Of a stretch of 64,000 bases of DNA, positions 1 through 8,443 are shown piece by piece. A program made the translations under genes and the position numbers. The stretch is from Acidithiobacillus acidisediminis. Its GTDB lineage: Bacteria > Pseudomonadota > Gammaproteobacteria > Acidithiobacillales > Acidithiobacillaceae. How positions within the stretch are numbered: position 1 is the stretch's first letter; the number at the start of each line of letters is the position of its first letter. The stretch is from positions 2,226,001 to 2,290,000 of the forward strand of contig NZ_JALQCS010000001.1 in NCBI RefSeq assembly GCF_023277115.1, read 5' to 3'. A model generated the notes under the pieces. That model saw nothing but the letters and a program-made list of their open reading frames with translations, did not search any database and had not been told where the DNA came from.

Positions 1-1808
1 TTCCCAGGGGACACCAAACTTTCTGCGATACGGTGCGCTTCAGAAGCCTGTCCATGATGCTTCAAGAACTTGTCTACATTTTCCTCGATCTTCTCACCGC
101 GTGTCTTCTCCCTCGGCGCATTCGCCTTCTCCATTGTCTCGCGGATACCGCTCAAGTGCTCGTTCATGGGCGCTATCGCCTGTTTGAGTGCCTGATGGAA
201 AGCCGCCTGCTCGGGCGTCATGGTAGGCGTGTTGCCGGTGCCACTACCGCCACCACCGCCTGTGGTGCCGGTATCCACAGTGCTCGTGGTGCCACTGCTT
301 GTGGCCTCGCCACTTATGGCCTCGGCGCTCGCGCCTGCATCACTATTGCTGGACGCAGTCCCGTTACTGGACGCAGTCCCGTCGCTGGACGTCGATGCCT
401 TGGCAGGCTGAGATCCTGCGGATGGCAAGGGATTGGCAGAAGCATTGCCAGACTTGGTGACGCCAGCTTTGGTAGGCTGGCTACCGGACGCAGTCCCGGT
501 ATCCCCGGGCGCCAGCACCGTATTCTCCGGCAAGCCTGCCAGGGGGTTCTCTTCCACCTGCGGCGCATCCACCGCATTTTCCAACCCAGGGGCTGACGAC
601 ATCCCCTCTCCGGCAACCGGACTGATTCCCGCACCGGCCCCGCCGGCGGCACCAGCCCCGCCGGCACCGGATGCGCCAGACATCATGCCGGCGGCTCCGC
701 CGGCACCACCCGCGGCACTGGCCGCCTGTGCCCCGGTCATGGCGCCAGCAGCACCACTCGCACCACCGGCAGCCAGGGCAGCACCACCCGTAGCAACCGC
801 CGCCGCCGCAACCGCACCCGCCGCAACCGCAGCACCCATGAGATCACCACCAGACATCGAAGAGCTGCCCGTCATGACGCTCGCCGCAATGCTCGGCAGC
901 TTCTTGGTCAGCCAGGCAATGAGCAGCACAAAGATCAGGACATCGGCATACGCTATCAACGTGGAATCCACATGATTTGATATGCCTGTAATGCTTTCAT
1001 TGGAAACCTGATTCAGGATATTGGTGATGATGCTTCCTGCGTGGTGCTGCAAAAATCCTATCCATAACAATAACACCAGAAACCTGATCCCCACAGACAA
1101 TGCATACTTGAGGTATCCTTCGGCATGTTGCACTGTCCAGCGGCTACCTGAGAAGCCCAGCATAATGACGCCAATCGAGGCAACCATCGTCGCCTCGATC
1201 TGGATGGCCAGATATTCGAGGGCCAGATAGATCATCGCTATAAGCGCCACAATGGCAACGATGATGCCTACGGCAAGACCCAGGAAGTCCACCAGTAGGG
1301 TATGCGGGCCGTTGGTAATCGTATTCCAGATGCTCTGCAAAACGTTACTATGCTGAGGCTTTATTTTCGGCCCAGCCAGGCAGGACGTAAACACATTTCC
1401 CGCCGTCGTGAAGATCCAGGAAAGCGCACCGCCGGTAGCACCACCGGCACTGGCCCCGGCACCCTTGAATCCATTTTCCACCATGGAAATCAGCGGAAAT
1501 GCGTTCATGAGAACCGTGTAGAAAAACCCTACCGTCAACAGTTTCTTGATGAAGGAGGTGAAAATCTCGTGCACATCCTTACCGCCAATGAGCCACTGTG
1601 CAACCAGATATACAAAGTCGATGCCAAAAAGCACATAAAATATGCCTTCCGCAATGGACTTCAGACTTTGATACCAGTTTGTGGCCTCTCCATTGAAATC
1701 ACTCAGAATCGTAGAGGCTCCAGAACCATTGATCTGCGCGGCAGCCATGGCATCCGGAGCGACCAGAAGCATCAGGAGAGAAAGAACGATGACCCAGTAG
1801 CGGCGCAT
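1..1808 (-). CDS. trbL: TrbL-type conjugal transfer inner-membrane protein (3' end outside window)
   Basis: Polytopic inner-membrane core of the mating-pair-formation (type IV secretion) channel, VirB6/TrbL class. The reading frame starts at ATG 1808 after a GGAG ribosome site and stays open for 602 codons to the window edge, so the C-terminus is missing. It begins with a signal-like hydrophobic segment ending near PDAMAAAQ, then has several membrane segments between about residues 50 and 330. A long low-complexity Ala/Gly/Ser region follows, then a charged coiled tail (GEKIEENVDKF), a typical TrbL layout. It starts 10 nt after trbJ stops, so the two are one transcription unit. Family assignment comes from architecture and its position after TrbJ. 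Confidence 0.85.
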   Translation of the reverse strand, partial: MRRYWVIVLSLLMLLVAPDAMAAAQINGSGASTILSDFNGEATNWYQSLKSIAEGIFYVLFGIDFVYLVAQWLIGGKDVHEIFTSFIKKLLTVGFFYTVLMNAFPLISMVENGFKGAGASAGGATGGALSWIFTTAGNVFTSCLAGPKIKPQHSNVLQSIWNTITNGPHTLLVDFLGLAVGIIVAIVALIAMIYLALEYLAIQIEATMVASIGVIMLGFSGSRWTVQHAEGYLKYALSVGIRFLVLLLWIGFLQHHAGSIITNILNQVSNESITGISNHVDSTLIAYADVLIFVLLIAWLTKKLPSIAASVMTGSSSMSGGDLMGAAVAAGAVAAAAVATGGAALAAGGASGAAGAMTGAQAASAAGGAGGAAGMMSGASGAGGAGAAGGAGAGISPVAGEGMSSAPGLENAVDAPQVEENPLAGLPENTVLAPGDTGTASGSQPTKAGVTKSGNASANPLPSAGSQPAKASTSSDGTASSNGTASSNSDAGASAEAISGEATSSGTTSTVDTGTTGGGGGSGTGNTPTMTPEQAAFHQALKQAIAPMNEHLSGIRETMEKANAPREKTRGEKIEENVDKFLKHHGQASEAHRIAESLVSPG

Positions 1809-1818
1809 ATTGATCTCC

Positions 1819-2604
1819 TTACCCTAATTGATTGGCTTCACTGCTTAGCAGATTGCCGGTTGAATTCAACGTGCCGCCTTGCGTGGAAATGGTCCCGGGA
1901 TTTTGCGATGTCCCAAAGAAATCGTTGGCAACCTGCTGGCTTTGCTGTGCCTCCTGCGTATCGTTTGCCAACTGCGCCTTTTCCCAGTCCGCTTCCGTTG
2001 CCGCCTGCACCTTCAACAACTGGTTGGTCTGGGTGAGCGACGATACGGTCGCCTGCCCGACGGCAACGGCCCCTTGCAGCAAGGCGTTGCGGCTATTGGG
2101 ATTTTGCATGGCATTGGCAATGGCCTGCTGCGCTTGCGCCTGGTTGGTGAAGGCACTGGGGTTCATGCCCGCCTGCTGGATCAGGGTATTCAACGCATTG
2201 TTGAGGCCCTGGCTGATGCTTTCGTAGTTCTGGCTGTACTCGGCCGTGATCTGCGGATTGAAACTCGCATTCAGGTTCTGGAACTGGTTGCCAATATTGA
2301 TGGCATTGGTTTCCAGCTGTTGGGCTTGGCCCACCATCCCGTACAACTGATCCACCGGCTGCAGCACCTGGTTCATCAGACTCTGCGGCAGGGTGGTCAT
2401 GTTTTGCACCATGTTCTCGTACTGCTGGATCTGCTCGACCAGCCGTTCGGCGCCAGAGATTTTGGCCTGAATGGCTGTTGCTTCCTGCACGATCTGCTCG
2501 GGGAGCGTCGCTCCGCCAGTCATGGCACCACCAGCAAAGGCGGATGCCGGAGCAAAGGGCAAGGCGAGTGCCACCAAGGTAGCAAGAAAACGACGTGTGT
2601 GCAT
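1819..2604 (-). CDS. trbJ: TrbJ-type conjugal transfer periplasmic protein (VirB5-like)
   Basis: Exported minor component of the conjugation apparatus, related to TrbJ/VirB5. The start is ATG 2604, preceded by GGGAGG at good spacing; an upstream in-frame ATG would lack this site. The 261-aa product has a cleavable signal peptide (MHTRRFLATLVALALPFAP..ASAFAGG). The rest is mostly alpha-helical and glutamine/asparagine-rich, with a helical region (VEQIQQYENMVQNM) typical of TrbJ. A GCTATACC element lies 35 nt upstream. It is followed directly by trbL, the usual trbJ-trbL order. Confidence 0.85.
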   Translation of the reverse strand: MHTRRFLATLVALALPFAPASAFAGGAMTGGATLPEQIVQEATAIQAKISGAERLVEQIQQYENMVQNMTTLPQSLMNQVLQPVDQLYGMVGQAQQLETNAINIGNQFQNLNASFNPQITAEYSQNYESISQGLNNALNTLIQQAGMNPSAFTNQAQAQQAIANAMQNPNSRNALLQGAVAVGQATVSSLTQTNQLLKVQAATEADWEKAQLANDTQEAQQSQQVANDFFGTSQNPGTISTQGGTLNSTGNLLSSEANQLG

Positions 2605-2639
2605 GGCTGACCTCCCGAAAACCACATAGGACTTCTTGT

Positions 2640-2647
2640 GGTATAGC
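2640..2647 (-). promoter_or_regulatory. GCTATACC element upstream of trbJ
   Basis: Read on the minus strand, GCTATACC ends 35 nt before the trbJ ATG. It is one of eight identical octamers upstream of minus-strand genes of the transfer module. The central TATACC could be a -10 box; I see no good -35 box, which would fit an activator-dependent promoter or an operator. Confidence 0.6.
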
Positions 2648-2649
2648 GG

Positions 2650-2854
2650 GGGTCAGAAGGGATGCGGAGCAGACAGAGGAGGAGGCAACGAAAGCCTTGC
2701 GGGATGCGCTATATTCACCCCAGCCAAATGGCCCATCCAAATCTAGACCTGCTGATCGCCAGGAAAAACGCTGATTCCCTGAAGCACCAATATGCGGATG
2801 CTTAGTCGGACAAGGATCGGCAGATCTGGAGGGTTGCTTAGGCTTCTTCGCCAT
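2650..2854 (-). pseudogene. Truncated small ORF following the Panacea antitoxin gene
   Basis: A frame starts at ATG 2854, 4 nt after the DUF4065 gene ends, with MAKKPKQPSRSADPC and a GLDLDGPFGWGEY segment that looks protein-like. About 65 codons later it runs into the trbJ promoter element and then continues out of frame through trbJ, so the natural 3' end seems lost. By position it could be the remnant of the toxin partner of the adjacent antitoxin-like gene. I do not recognise the family. Confidence 0.35.
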
Positions 2855-2858
2855 CGCT

Positions 2859-3290
2859 CTAAAGCGAACTGTAATATTCTGCCATGCTGGAGTGGGTTAT
2901 TTCATTTGTGCAAGAATCTCCAGGGGCATATTCTTTACGAGCATCTTTCCAAGGGGACTCCGACTGGGTCAGATCAATCAGCCACTGGGCAGATTGATCG
3001 CCATAGTATTTGAGAACAGCATCAACAGTCTCAAGCTCGACTGGAGTTAAAGCGCCAGCATCACCGTTGATCTCACCAGCATTGACAACATATTTGCCAC
3101 GGTGCTGAGAATCCAGGTCCGGGCACACAGGGCCATTAGCCCAAGCTTCTATTCTTTCCTGAAACAGAGGCTTTTCATCCCACACCAAAGACCAGGCTTG
3201 CGAGTAGTACACCAACTTCTGAAGCTTCATGGTTGTCATGCGACCATGTTTTTGCAGGATATAGGCGGCAACATCACTCACATTCGCCAT
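2859..3290 (-). CDS. Panacea/SocA-like (DUF4065) antitoxin-type protein
   Basis: A 143-aa protein with the hallmarks of the DUF4065 (Panacea, SocA/GepA) domain: N-terminal VAAYIL, then MKLQKLVYYSQAWSL, an EAWANGPV segment and a Trp-Lys-Ala-rich C-terminus. Such domains act as antitoxins or proteolysis adaptors for many unrelated toxins. ATG 3290 is chosen because a GGAGGGG site sits 6-8 nt upstream; ATG 3296 would overlap that site. It lies downstream of the type III restriction genes on the same strand, with a truncated ORF after it where a toxin would be expected. Confidence 0.75.
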   Translation of the reverse strand: MANVSDVAAYILQKHGRMTTMKLQKLVYYSQAWSLVWDEKPLFQERIEAWANGPVCPDLDSQHRGKYVVNAGEINGDAGALTPVELETVDAVLKYYGDQSAQWLIDLTQSESPWKDARKEYAPGDSCTNEITHSSMAEYYSSL

Positions 3291-3552
3291 AGCCATCCCC
3301 TCCGCATCCTCTGTTTGCCTGCCCGAGCACCCCTCCGACTCTTTTGCATCGGAGAACAGGTTGGCGCTGAACCGTATCACCTTCCCAACTCTGGGATAAG
3401 TATGGCAGTTCGCACTACGACCGAAACCACGGAGCCAGTCTGCCGGAGTTTGCGGAGGCAGTCTGGCGGCCCCGAATCCTGGCACGGCCTAGCCCGGCGC
3501 GACGGTTGCGGGGTTTATTTGCAAGCGGCGTGACGGGCGGTCAAACAACTGT

Positions 3553-6201
3553 CTAGCAAACGGTAACAATCTGATCTTTCCAGCCATCCTCAAGCAGCAT
3601 CGTAAAGGTAATTTCACTCTGCTCATGCTCTAGATGGAGCTCCCCGGCTCTCACTGCCGTCTTCGCACACTCAGTCAGCAACTCAAACAGCTTGCGCTTG
3701 TATTCCGTATCATCATTGCCCTTGAGGTGTTCTCCCTTGGTTTCCAGCACTGAGAAACGAAACTTGCCATCTTCCGTGCCATGCACGCAGGCAAGCAGGT
3801 CAGGGAAAACGCGCTGGCGCTGCCAACCCTGAACACTATAGGAACGTGAATTTACTGCGATACGGTGCCACCAATAAATACTCTCCTGGTCATCCAGATA
3901 CCAGGCGGTATTCTTCTCCAGCTCGTTAAACTCTTTGAGATACACCTCCTCAAAGAAATTACGCTCCAGGGGCTCGCCGTTTTTCTTTCTTAACAATGGA
4001 TCGGTATCCAGCACATCCAGTTCCAGGGTTTCAGCCAATCGCCAGTTCAACTCCGGGTCATTGGATGAAACCAGGCGCAAACTAATTTCACCGGATTTCA
4101 GTTTGCTACGAAACAACGCCTCGGAAGCCTCGCTCACCTGCTGGCGCAAGTCCTGTTTCATTACCTGTAACAGATCCAGGCGGTTCGCATAGATGCGCTC
4201 TTCACTCACTCCACGTTTTCGCAGGCTCTCCAGGGTCTCTTCCAGGATACGCATCCCCTGCCAAGGATTAGGCACAACGTCCAGCAACTGGCGCACCAGA
4301 AACGGAATATCCAGTCCCTCATCCGGCATACGCTGGCGCTCTTCCTGCGCCAAATCCAGCACCGTCTGGCCACCCTCCTTGCCCTTTTTATCAATATCAA
4401 TACGGGCTATGGTGCGCTGTAGCTTTTCATCCGCCTCTACGTTGACACTTTCGGCCTGAAGAAAGCGAAAGCACTCCCAATCCAGCTCACCCAAAATATC
4501 CCGGTCATAATCCAGGGCACGATAGCCTGCCGGGCTTCCGTCTTTGTGTAGCACGCGAGGCAAAAAGATCGGGGGCAGATTGGCGAACTTATTTTTTCGG
4601 TTAATGGTCTTGCGCTTTGCCGCCTGCTTCTGGCTACTCGAACTATCCCCGGCCTTTACGGATGAGGCCAGATCCGCCATACCTTCATCCTGCAAGCCCT
4701 TGCGCACACCGTTCACCGCCTCGGTCACATCCTGGTCAAAGGTGTACACGTAACACTCATCCAGGGCCTGATAGTTCGTCAACTGGGCATGGGGCTGGCG
4801 CAACACTCGGCCTATCATTTGCGTTAAGGCCGTATTGGCCGTGGTCTTGGAAAGTATCGCCAACACATAGGCAAAGGGACAATCCCAACCCTCCCGCAGG
4901 GCATCTTTGGTGATGATGTATTTCACCGCACAGGTTTCCACCAGCAGATCATCATCGCCCAGTTCGTCAGTCTCGGAGGTTTTAAGGCGTATCTCCTCCT
5001 CCTTTGCGCCTAGCTGTTCCAGTAAATATTGTCGCGCATCTTCCGCGTGCACAAAGGCATTATCCCGTTGTTCCTTACCGGTACGCTCTACCCGCACCAA
5101 CATGATGGGGCGAATATAGCGCCCGGTTTCGTTTTGCAGCGCCTGTGCCTCTTTGTGCAATTCATCCAGCCAGGCGTGGGCAACGGAAAGTGTATGTTTC
5201 CAGCCACCCTTGTCTTCGTTGATTACATTGATGGGGAGCTTGATCATCTCCTCATCTTTCAGGTCGCGCCCCGGCACATTCACCAGCACATTGGACTGAT
5301 GCTTGCCATTGGTATTGGGAGTAGCGGAAAGCTCAACAATAAAGCGCGGATTGAACCCGCATAACGTATCCCGTGCCGTATCAGAATATGCCTTATGGCC
5401 TTCATCGATAATCACGACCGGCTGAACCAGGCGCAATACATTGCCCAGGCTCATCTTCACTGATCGTACACCTGGGAGCACACCATTGGCATAGCCAAAG
5501 TCGGCCAAGTCGTTTTCATCCAGATTGGGCACAAGATTCAGTAAGGCATTATTCGCCTCGCTATCATCTTCAATGGGAAAGAAGGAAGTGAACCGGCCAC
5601 TATCCCGAAACAGGCGCAAGGTCTCCTTGGACTTACGTGCCGCCGAAGGCAACATCAACAACATCACGCAAAGTTGCTCTTCCACGTCACGCCGGGTAAA
5701 TGCATCATTTTTTTCCAGCATCTTGACCCGCCCACCGGAGGCACGCTCCAGCATCTGACGGTAAGGGTGTTCGCGGTTGGCCAACTGCTTCCAGGTCTGT
5801 TTGTAGATGGCATCCGACGGCACCACCCACAACACAAAGCCGGTTTGGCGCTTAAAGTAATCCGCCTGAATGCGCTCTATCGTCGCCGTCGCCAGCAGGG
5901 TTTTGCCTCCACCGGTCGGCACCTTAAAACATACATTCGGAATGGAGCGATGCAGGCCGTCATAACGGGAGAGATACTGCGCTACGACGGCGTTACCCTG
6001 GTTATCGCGCAGATAGGGCAACACCCGCTCATTATTGAGCTGGTCCCACGCCTCCCGTGGGTAGTTGGTCAAGCTCGCTTCCTTGCCCCGGCTGCGCTGG
6101 AACTCCACAATGGCGACCGCATCATCGCGCTTTTCCGCCAGCACAGCCAGGTAACGGTCGGTTTTGCGCAATACTCCCTGTTGATACTCCTTTAGCTCCA
6201 T
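3553..6201 (-). CDS. res: Type III restriction enzyme, Res (helicase/nuclease) subunit
   Basis: ATP-dependent helicase/translocase and endonuclease subunit of a type III restriction-modification system. The 882-aa product has a Walker A motif (VPTGGGKT, about residue 95), a DEGH Walker B box, an ELSATP motif III and helicase motif VI (MIGRVLRQP). Near the C-terminus a PD-(D/E)xK-like nuclease core is visible (FPDLLACV followed by LETKG). ATG 6201 lies 2 nt after the mod stop, with GGGGG upstream; a TTG 6 nt earlier is also possible. It appears intact and full length and is translated with mod. Confidence 0.9.
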   Translation of the reverse strand: MELKEYQQGVLRKTDRYLAVLAEKRDDAVAIVEFQRSRGKEASLTNYPREAWDQLNNERVLPYLRDNQGNAVVAQYLSRYDGLHRSIPNVCFKVPTGGGKTLLATATIERIQADYFKRQTGFVLWVVPSDAIYKQTWKQLANREHPYRQMLERASGGRVKMLEKNDAFTRRDVEEQLCVMLLMLPSAARKSKETLRLFRDSGRFTSFFPIEDDSEANNALLNLVPNLDENDLADFGYANGVLPGVRSVKMSLGNVLRLVQPVVIIDEGHKAYSDTARDTLCGFNPRFIVELSATPNTNGKHQSNVLVNVPGRDLKDEEMIKLPINVINEDKGGWKHTLSVAHAWLDELHKEAQALQNETGRYIRPIMLVRVERTGKEQRDNAFVHAEDARQYLLEQLGAKEEEIRLKTSETDELGDDDLLVETCAVKYIITKDALREGWDCPFAYVLAILSKTTANTALTQMIGRVLRQPHAQLTNYQALDECYVYTFDQDVTEAVNGVRKGLQDEGMADLASSVKAGDSSSSQKQAAKRKTINRKNKFANLPPIFLPRVLHKDGSPAGYRALDYDRDILGELDWECFRFLQAESVNVEADEKLQRTIARIDIDKKGKEGGQTVLDLAQEERQRMPDEGLDIPFLVRQLLDVVPNPWQGMRILEETLESLRKRGVSEERIYANRLDLLQVMKQDLRQQVSEASEALFRSKLKSGEISLRLVSSNDPELNWRLAETLELDVLDTDPLLRKKNGEPLERNFFEEVYLKEFNELEKNTAWYLDDQESIYWWHRIAVNSRSYSVQGWQRQRVFPDLLACVHGTEDGKFRFSVLETKGEHLKGNDDTEYKRKLFELLTECAKTAVRAGELHLEHEQSEITFTMLLEDGWKDQIVTVC

Positions 6202-6203
6202 GC

Positions 6204-8000
6204 TCAATCCCCCAGGATACGGTGAACGGCATAGGGCAACTGGCAGAACTCGATGCGCTGTTTGGTGAGTTCCTTCTGGCTCATGAACTTGGCCACGGCA
6301 AAGACGATGGCACGTTTACCACCCTTGTTACCTTTGGCTATCGCCTCCACCCGCTCGGCATTGAGCGCCGCCTCGTTGGAGCGCAGCCATTCCTTGTCGG
6401 GTTGATAGAGAAGATGAATACGGAACAACTCGGTTTCACCGATAAATCCATCCGCCGCCGGTTTGGCAACATTCTCTAATGATTGGCCGGTGGCGGTGTA
6501 GAACACATAACGGGCCAAGGCCTCGTAACCAGGCAAGCCTTCACCGGTCAACAGGCTTTCAATATCGATTGGCTCTCCCAAAGTACAGAAGGTAAAGCTG
6601 CCACCCAGCGCCGGCGTCTTTTCGGTGATCTTGCGCTCACCTGTCACGGTCAGCACGCCATCCTTAATCTCTTTTTGGATCTTGTCGTAATCCCCACCCT
6701 GAAGATTCTCTATCGAGGCAATGCGCTCCAATACCTTTTGCTGCTTCTTCTCAAATGTGCTCCATGTGATGTTTTCGCGGAAGAGTTCTTCTTTTTGGTT
6801 GCCTTTAAAAGCATAGCCGTTTATTGCACGGCGTACGCGCTCGGCGGTAATGGTGTCGGCGTAGTCTTCACATTCGACGAGGATAAAGCGGCGGTTGCCA
6901 TCGTCTTTTTTATTGGCTTCGAGGACGGCGTGGGCGGTTGTGCCTGAGCCTGAAAATGAATCTAATACAATTGAATTCTCATCCGTCGCTAATGCTAATA
7001 CTCGTCGAATTAACTCAACTGGCTTTGGTGTTGGAAATGGAGACTTCCCATCAAACATTTGTTTCAAAGTACTACTTGCATGTCTTGTACTACCAACTTC
7101 AGAGGCGTGCCATATAGTTTCTGGCGCTCTTTTATCCTGATCCTTTAAATATATTTTTCTTATAACCTTTGTTTCATTTTCGATAAAACTTGCCTCACCT
7201 GAGGCTATTTTCTCTCTAAACGTTTCTTCTTTCCATCGCCAACCATTTTCAGGCGGATCAATATATTTACCCGATGGAGTTTTCAATTTGTATTTAAGAT
7301 TAGGGCGATAAAGTGAATTTCTTACATCACCAAGCCTCCAGTCGCCGTTCGGATCATTATCCGGATTGGAATAATTCACATTATCGCTTTCTGTTCTATC
7401 TAGCCCATCAAAGGAAAAATCCTCCTTGCCATAAACAAGGATGTGATTATGATGAACCGAAAAAATATCACTATATCCTTTACCTTGTACTGAATGCTGC
7501 CAAACGATATTTGCAACGAAGCTATCCACACCAAAAACTTCATCCATCATCATCTTAAAACGATGCGATTCATTATCATCAAGAGTAATCCAAATACTAC
7601 CTTTCGATGACAGCAGTTCTTTTAGCAACTGCATCCTAGGCCACATCATGCAGAGCCACTTATCATGCCGCTCCAGATCATCCTTATCCACCGGATTCGC
7701 AGACTTTTTCAACCATTCCTTCATCAGCGGTGAGCGCACATTATCGTTGTAGCACCAACCTTCCTCACCAGTGTTATAAGGCGGGTCGATAAAGATGCAA
7801 TCCACCTTGCCCGCATGGGTAGGCAACAGCGCCTTGAGCGCCTCCAGGTTATCGCCGTGGATAATCAGGTTGTCATCGAGCGAGGGCTTCTTGCCCTTCT
7901 CCGGCAGCGACTTTTTGGCCTCTACCTTCAACTCACGAAACGGCACACTGAGGTGGTGCGAATAAACAAACTGCTTTCCCTTGAATTCCAGTGTGGGCAT
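6204..8000 (-). CDS. mod: Type III DNA adenine methyltransferase, Mod subunit
   Basis: Sequence-specific N6-adenine methyltransferase and recognition subunit partnering Res. The 598-aa protein shows the beta-class order: DPPYNTGEEGW catalytic motif IV near residue 75, a variable recognition region in the middle, then the AdoMet-binding LDSFSGSGTTAHAV motif near residue 350. ATG 8000 is preceded by AAGGA. The start overlaps the 3' end of the small RHH gene. The middle of the gene (about 7.0-7.6 kb) is visibly more AT-rich, consistent with exchange of the target-recognition domain. Confidence 0.9.
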   Translation of the reverse strand: MPTLEFKGKQFVYSHHLSVPFRELKVEAKKSLPEKGKKPSLDDNLIIHGDNLEALKALLPTHAGKVDCIFIDPPYNTGEEGWCYNDNVRSPLMKEWLKKSANPVDKDDLERHDKWLCMMWPRMQLLKELLSSKGSIWITLDDNESHRFKMMMDEVFGVDSFVANIVWQHSVQGKGYSDIFSVHHNHILVYGKEDFSFDGLDRTESDNVNYSNPDNDPNGDWRLGDVRNSLYRPNLKYKLKTPSGKYIDPPENGWRWKEETFREKIASGEASFIENETKVIRKIYLKDQDKRAPETIWHASEVGSTRHASSTLKQMFDGKSPFPTPKPVELIRRVLALATDENSIVLDSFSGSGTTAHAVLEANKKDDGNRRFILVECEDYADTITAERVRRAINGYAFKGNQKEELFRENITWSTFEKKQQKVLERIASIENLQGGDYDKIQKEIKDGVLTVTGERKITEKTPALGGSFTFCTLGEPIDIESLLTGEGLPGYEALARYVFYTATGQSLENVAKPAADGFIGETELFRIHLLYQPDKEWLRSNEAALNAERVEAIAKGNKGGKRAIVFAVAKFMSQKELTKQRIEFCQLPYAVHRILGD

Positions 8001-8164
8001 TTATTTTTTCCTTCGAGTGGGCCGTTAGTTGCCGAATTGACGACAGTGATGCTGTGCTTGGCGCAATAGTCCCGAATCAGCACCTCCACCATATTGGTGA
8101 TACTGCGGTGCTCCTGCTCGGCGGCAGTGCGCAAGGTCAAGGTGGTGGATTTGCTGGCGGCCAT
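7928..8164 (-). CDS. Small ribbon-helix-helix-like protein, apparently internally deleted
   Basis: The 78-aa product starts KSTTLTLR, the beta-strand of RHH antitoxins and repressors, then goes straight into TAAEQEHRSITNMVEVLIRDYC, the second helix. The roughly ten residues normally between strand and helix are missing, so DNA binding may be impaired. The C-terminus overlaps mod by 73 nt in another frame. One extra A in the A-run just before mod would give a stop right there, suggesting a frameshift. ATG 8164 has a GGGGGA site upstream. It heads the mod-res operon and probably once regulated it. Confidence 0.55.
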   Translation of the reverse strand: MAASKSTTLTLRTAAEQEHRSITNMVEVLIRDYCAKHSITVVNSATNGPLEGKNKCPHWNSRESSLFIRTTSVCRFVS

Positions 8165-8199
8165 GGCTCCCCCTTGTCGGATATGGCGAATACTGCAAA

Positions 8200-8215
8200 T
8201 GTACTGCAATGTACA
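8200..8215. promoter_or_regulatory. Inverted repeat upstream of the RHH-mod-res operon
   Basis: TGTAC-N6-GTACA, overlapping a direct repeat (TACTGCAAATG/TACTGCAATG, 8191-8211). It lies 36 nt upstream of the RHH start and between divergent genes, a typical place for an RHH operator over a promoter. No binding evidence beyond the symmetry. Confidence 0.45.
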
Positions 8216-8270
8216 CTAACATCCCATATAATCCAACGGAATCTATAACCGCACGGCTTAGGAGGGAATC

Positions 8271-8443
8271 ATGGCCAGCCAATACCAACACCGTCAATTC
8301 TTCCGCCGGGTGCCCAATGCGCTGCTGGCCCGCTACTTCGAGGCGCGGGAGGTGGATCTGGGCGTGGTATTCGGGGATCTGAGCGAAACGCAGGTGGAGC
8401 CCCTCTTCGAGGCCTTCACCACTCTTCCGGAGGAGCAGCCGCC
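8271..8443 (+). pseudogene. 5' fragment of an unidentified gene, truncated at a junction
   Basis: A strong ribosome site (GGAGGGAATC) precedes ATG 8271. The first 57 or so residues (YQHRQFFRRVPNALLARYF .. FEAFTTLPEEQ) read as a normal protein N-terminus. At about 8440 the frame changes character and runs into the 3' end of the opposite-strand gene that stops at 8444, ending at 8501 with meaningless sequence. The gene was cut at the island junction. Its family is unknown to me; it may have belonged with the restriction cassette. Confidence 0.6.

Noticed and set aside
33-975. Plus-strand ORFs rich in Pro/Ala and Arg over the first kilobase
   Set aside because: They are antisense shadows of the low-complexity Ala/Gly part of trbL, which is open to the window edge on the minus strand.
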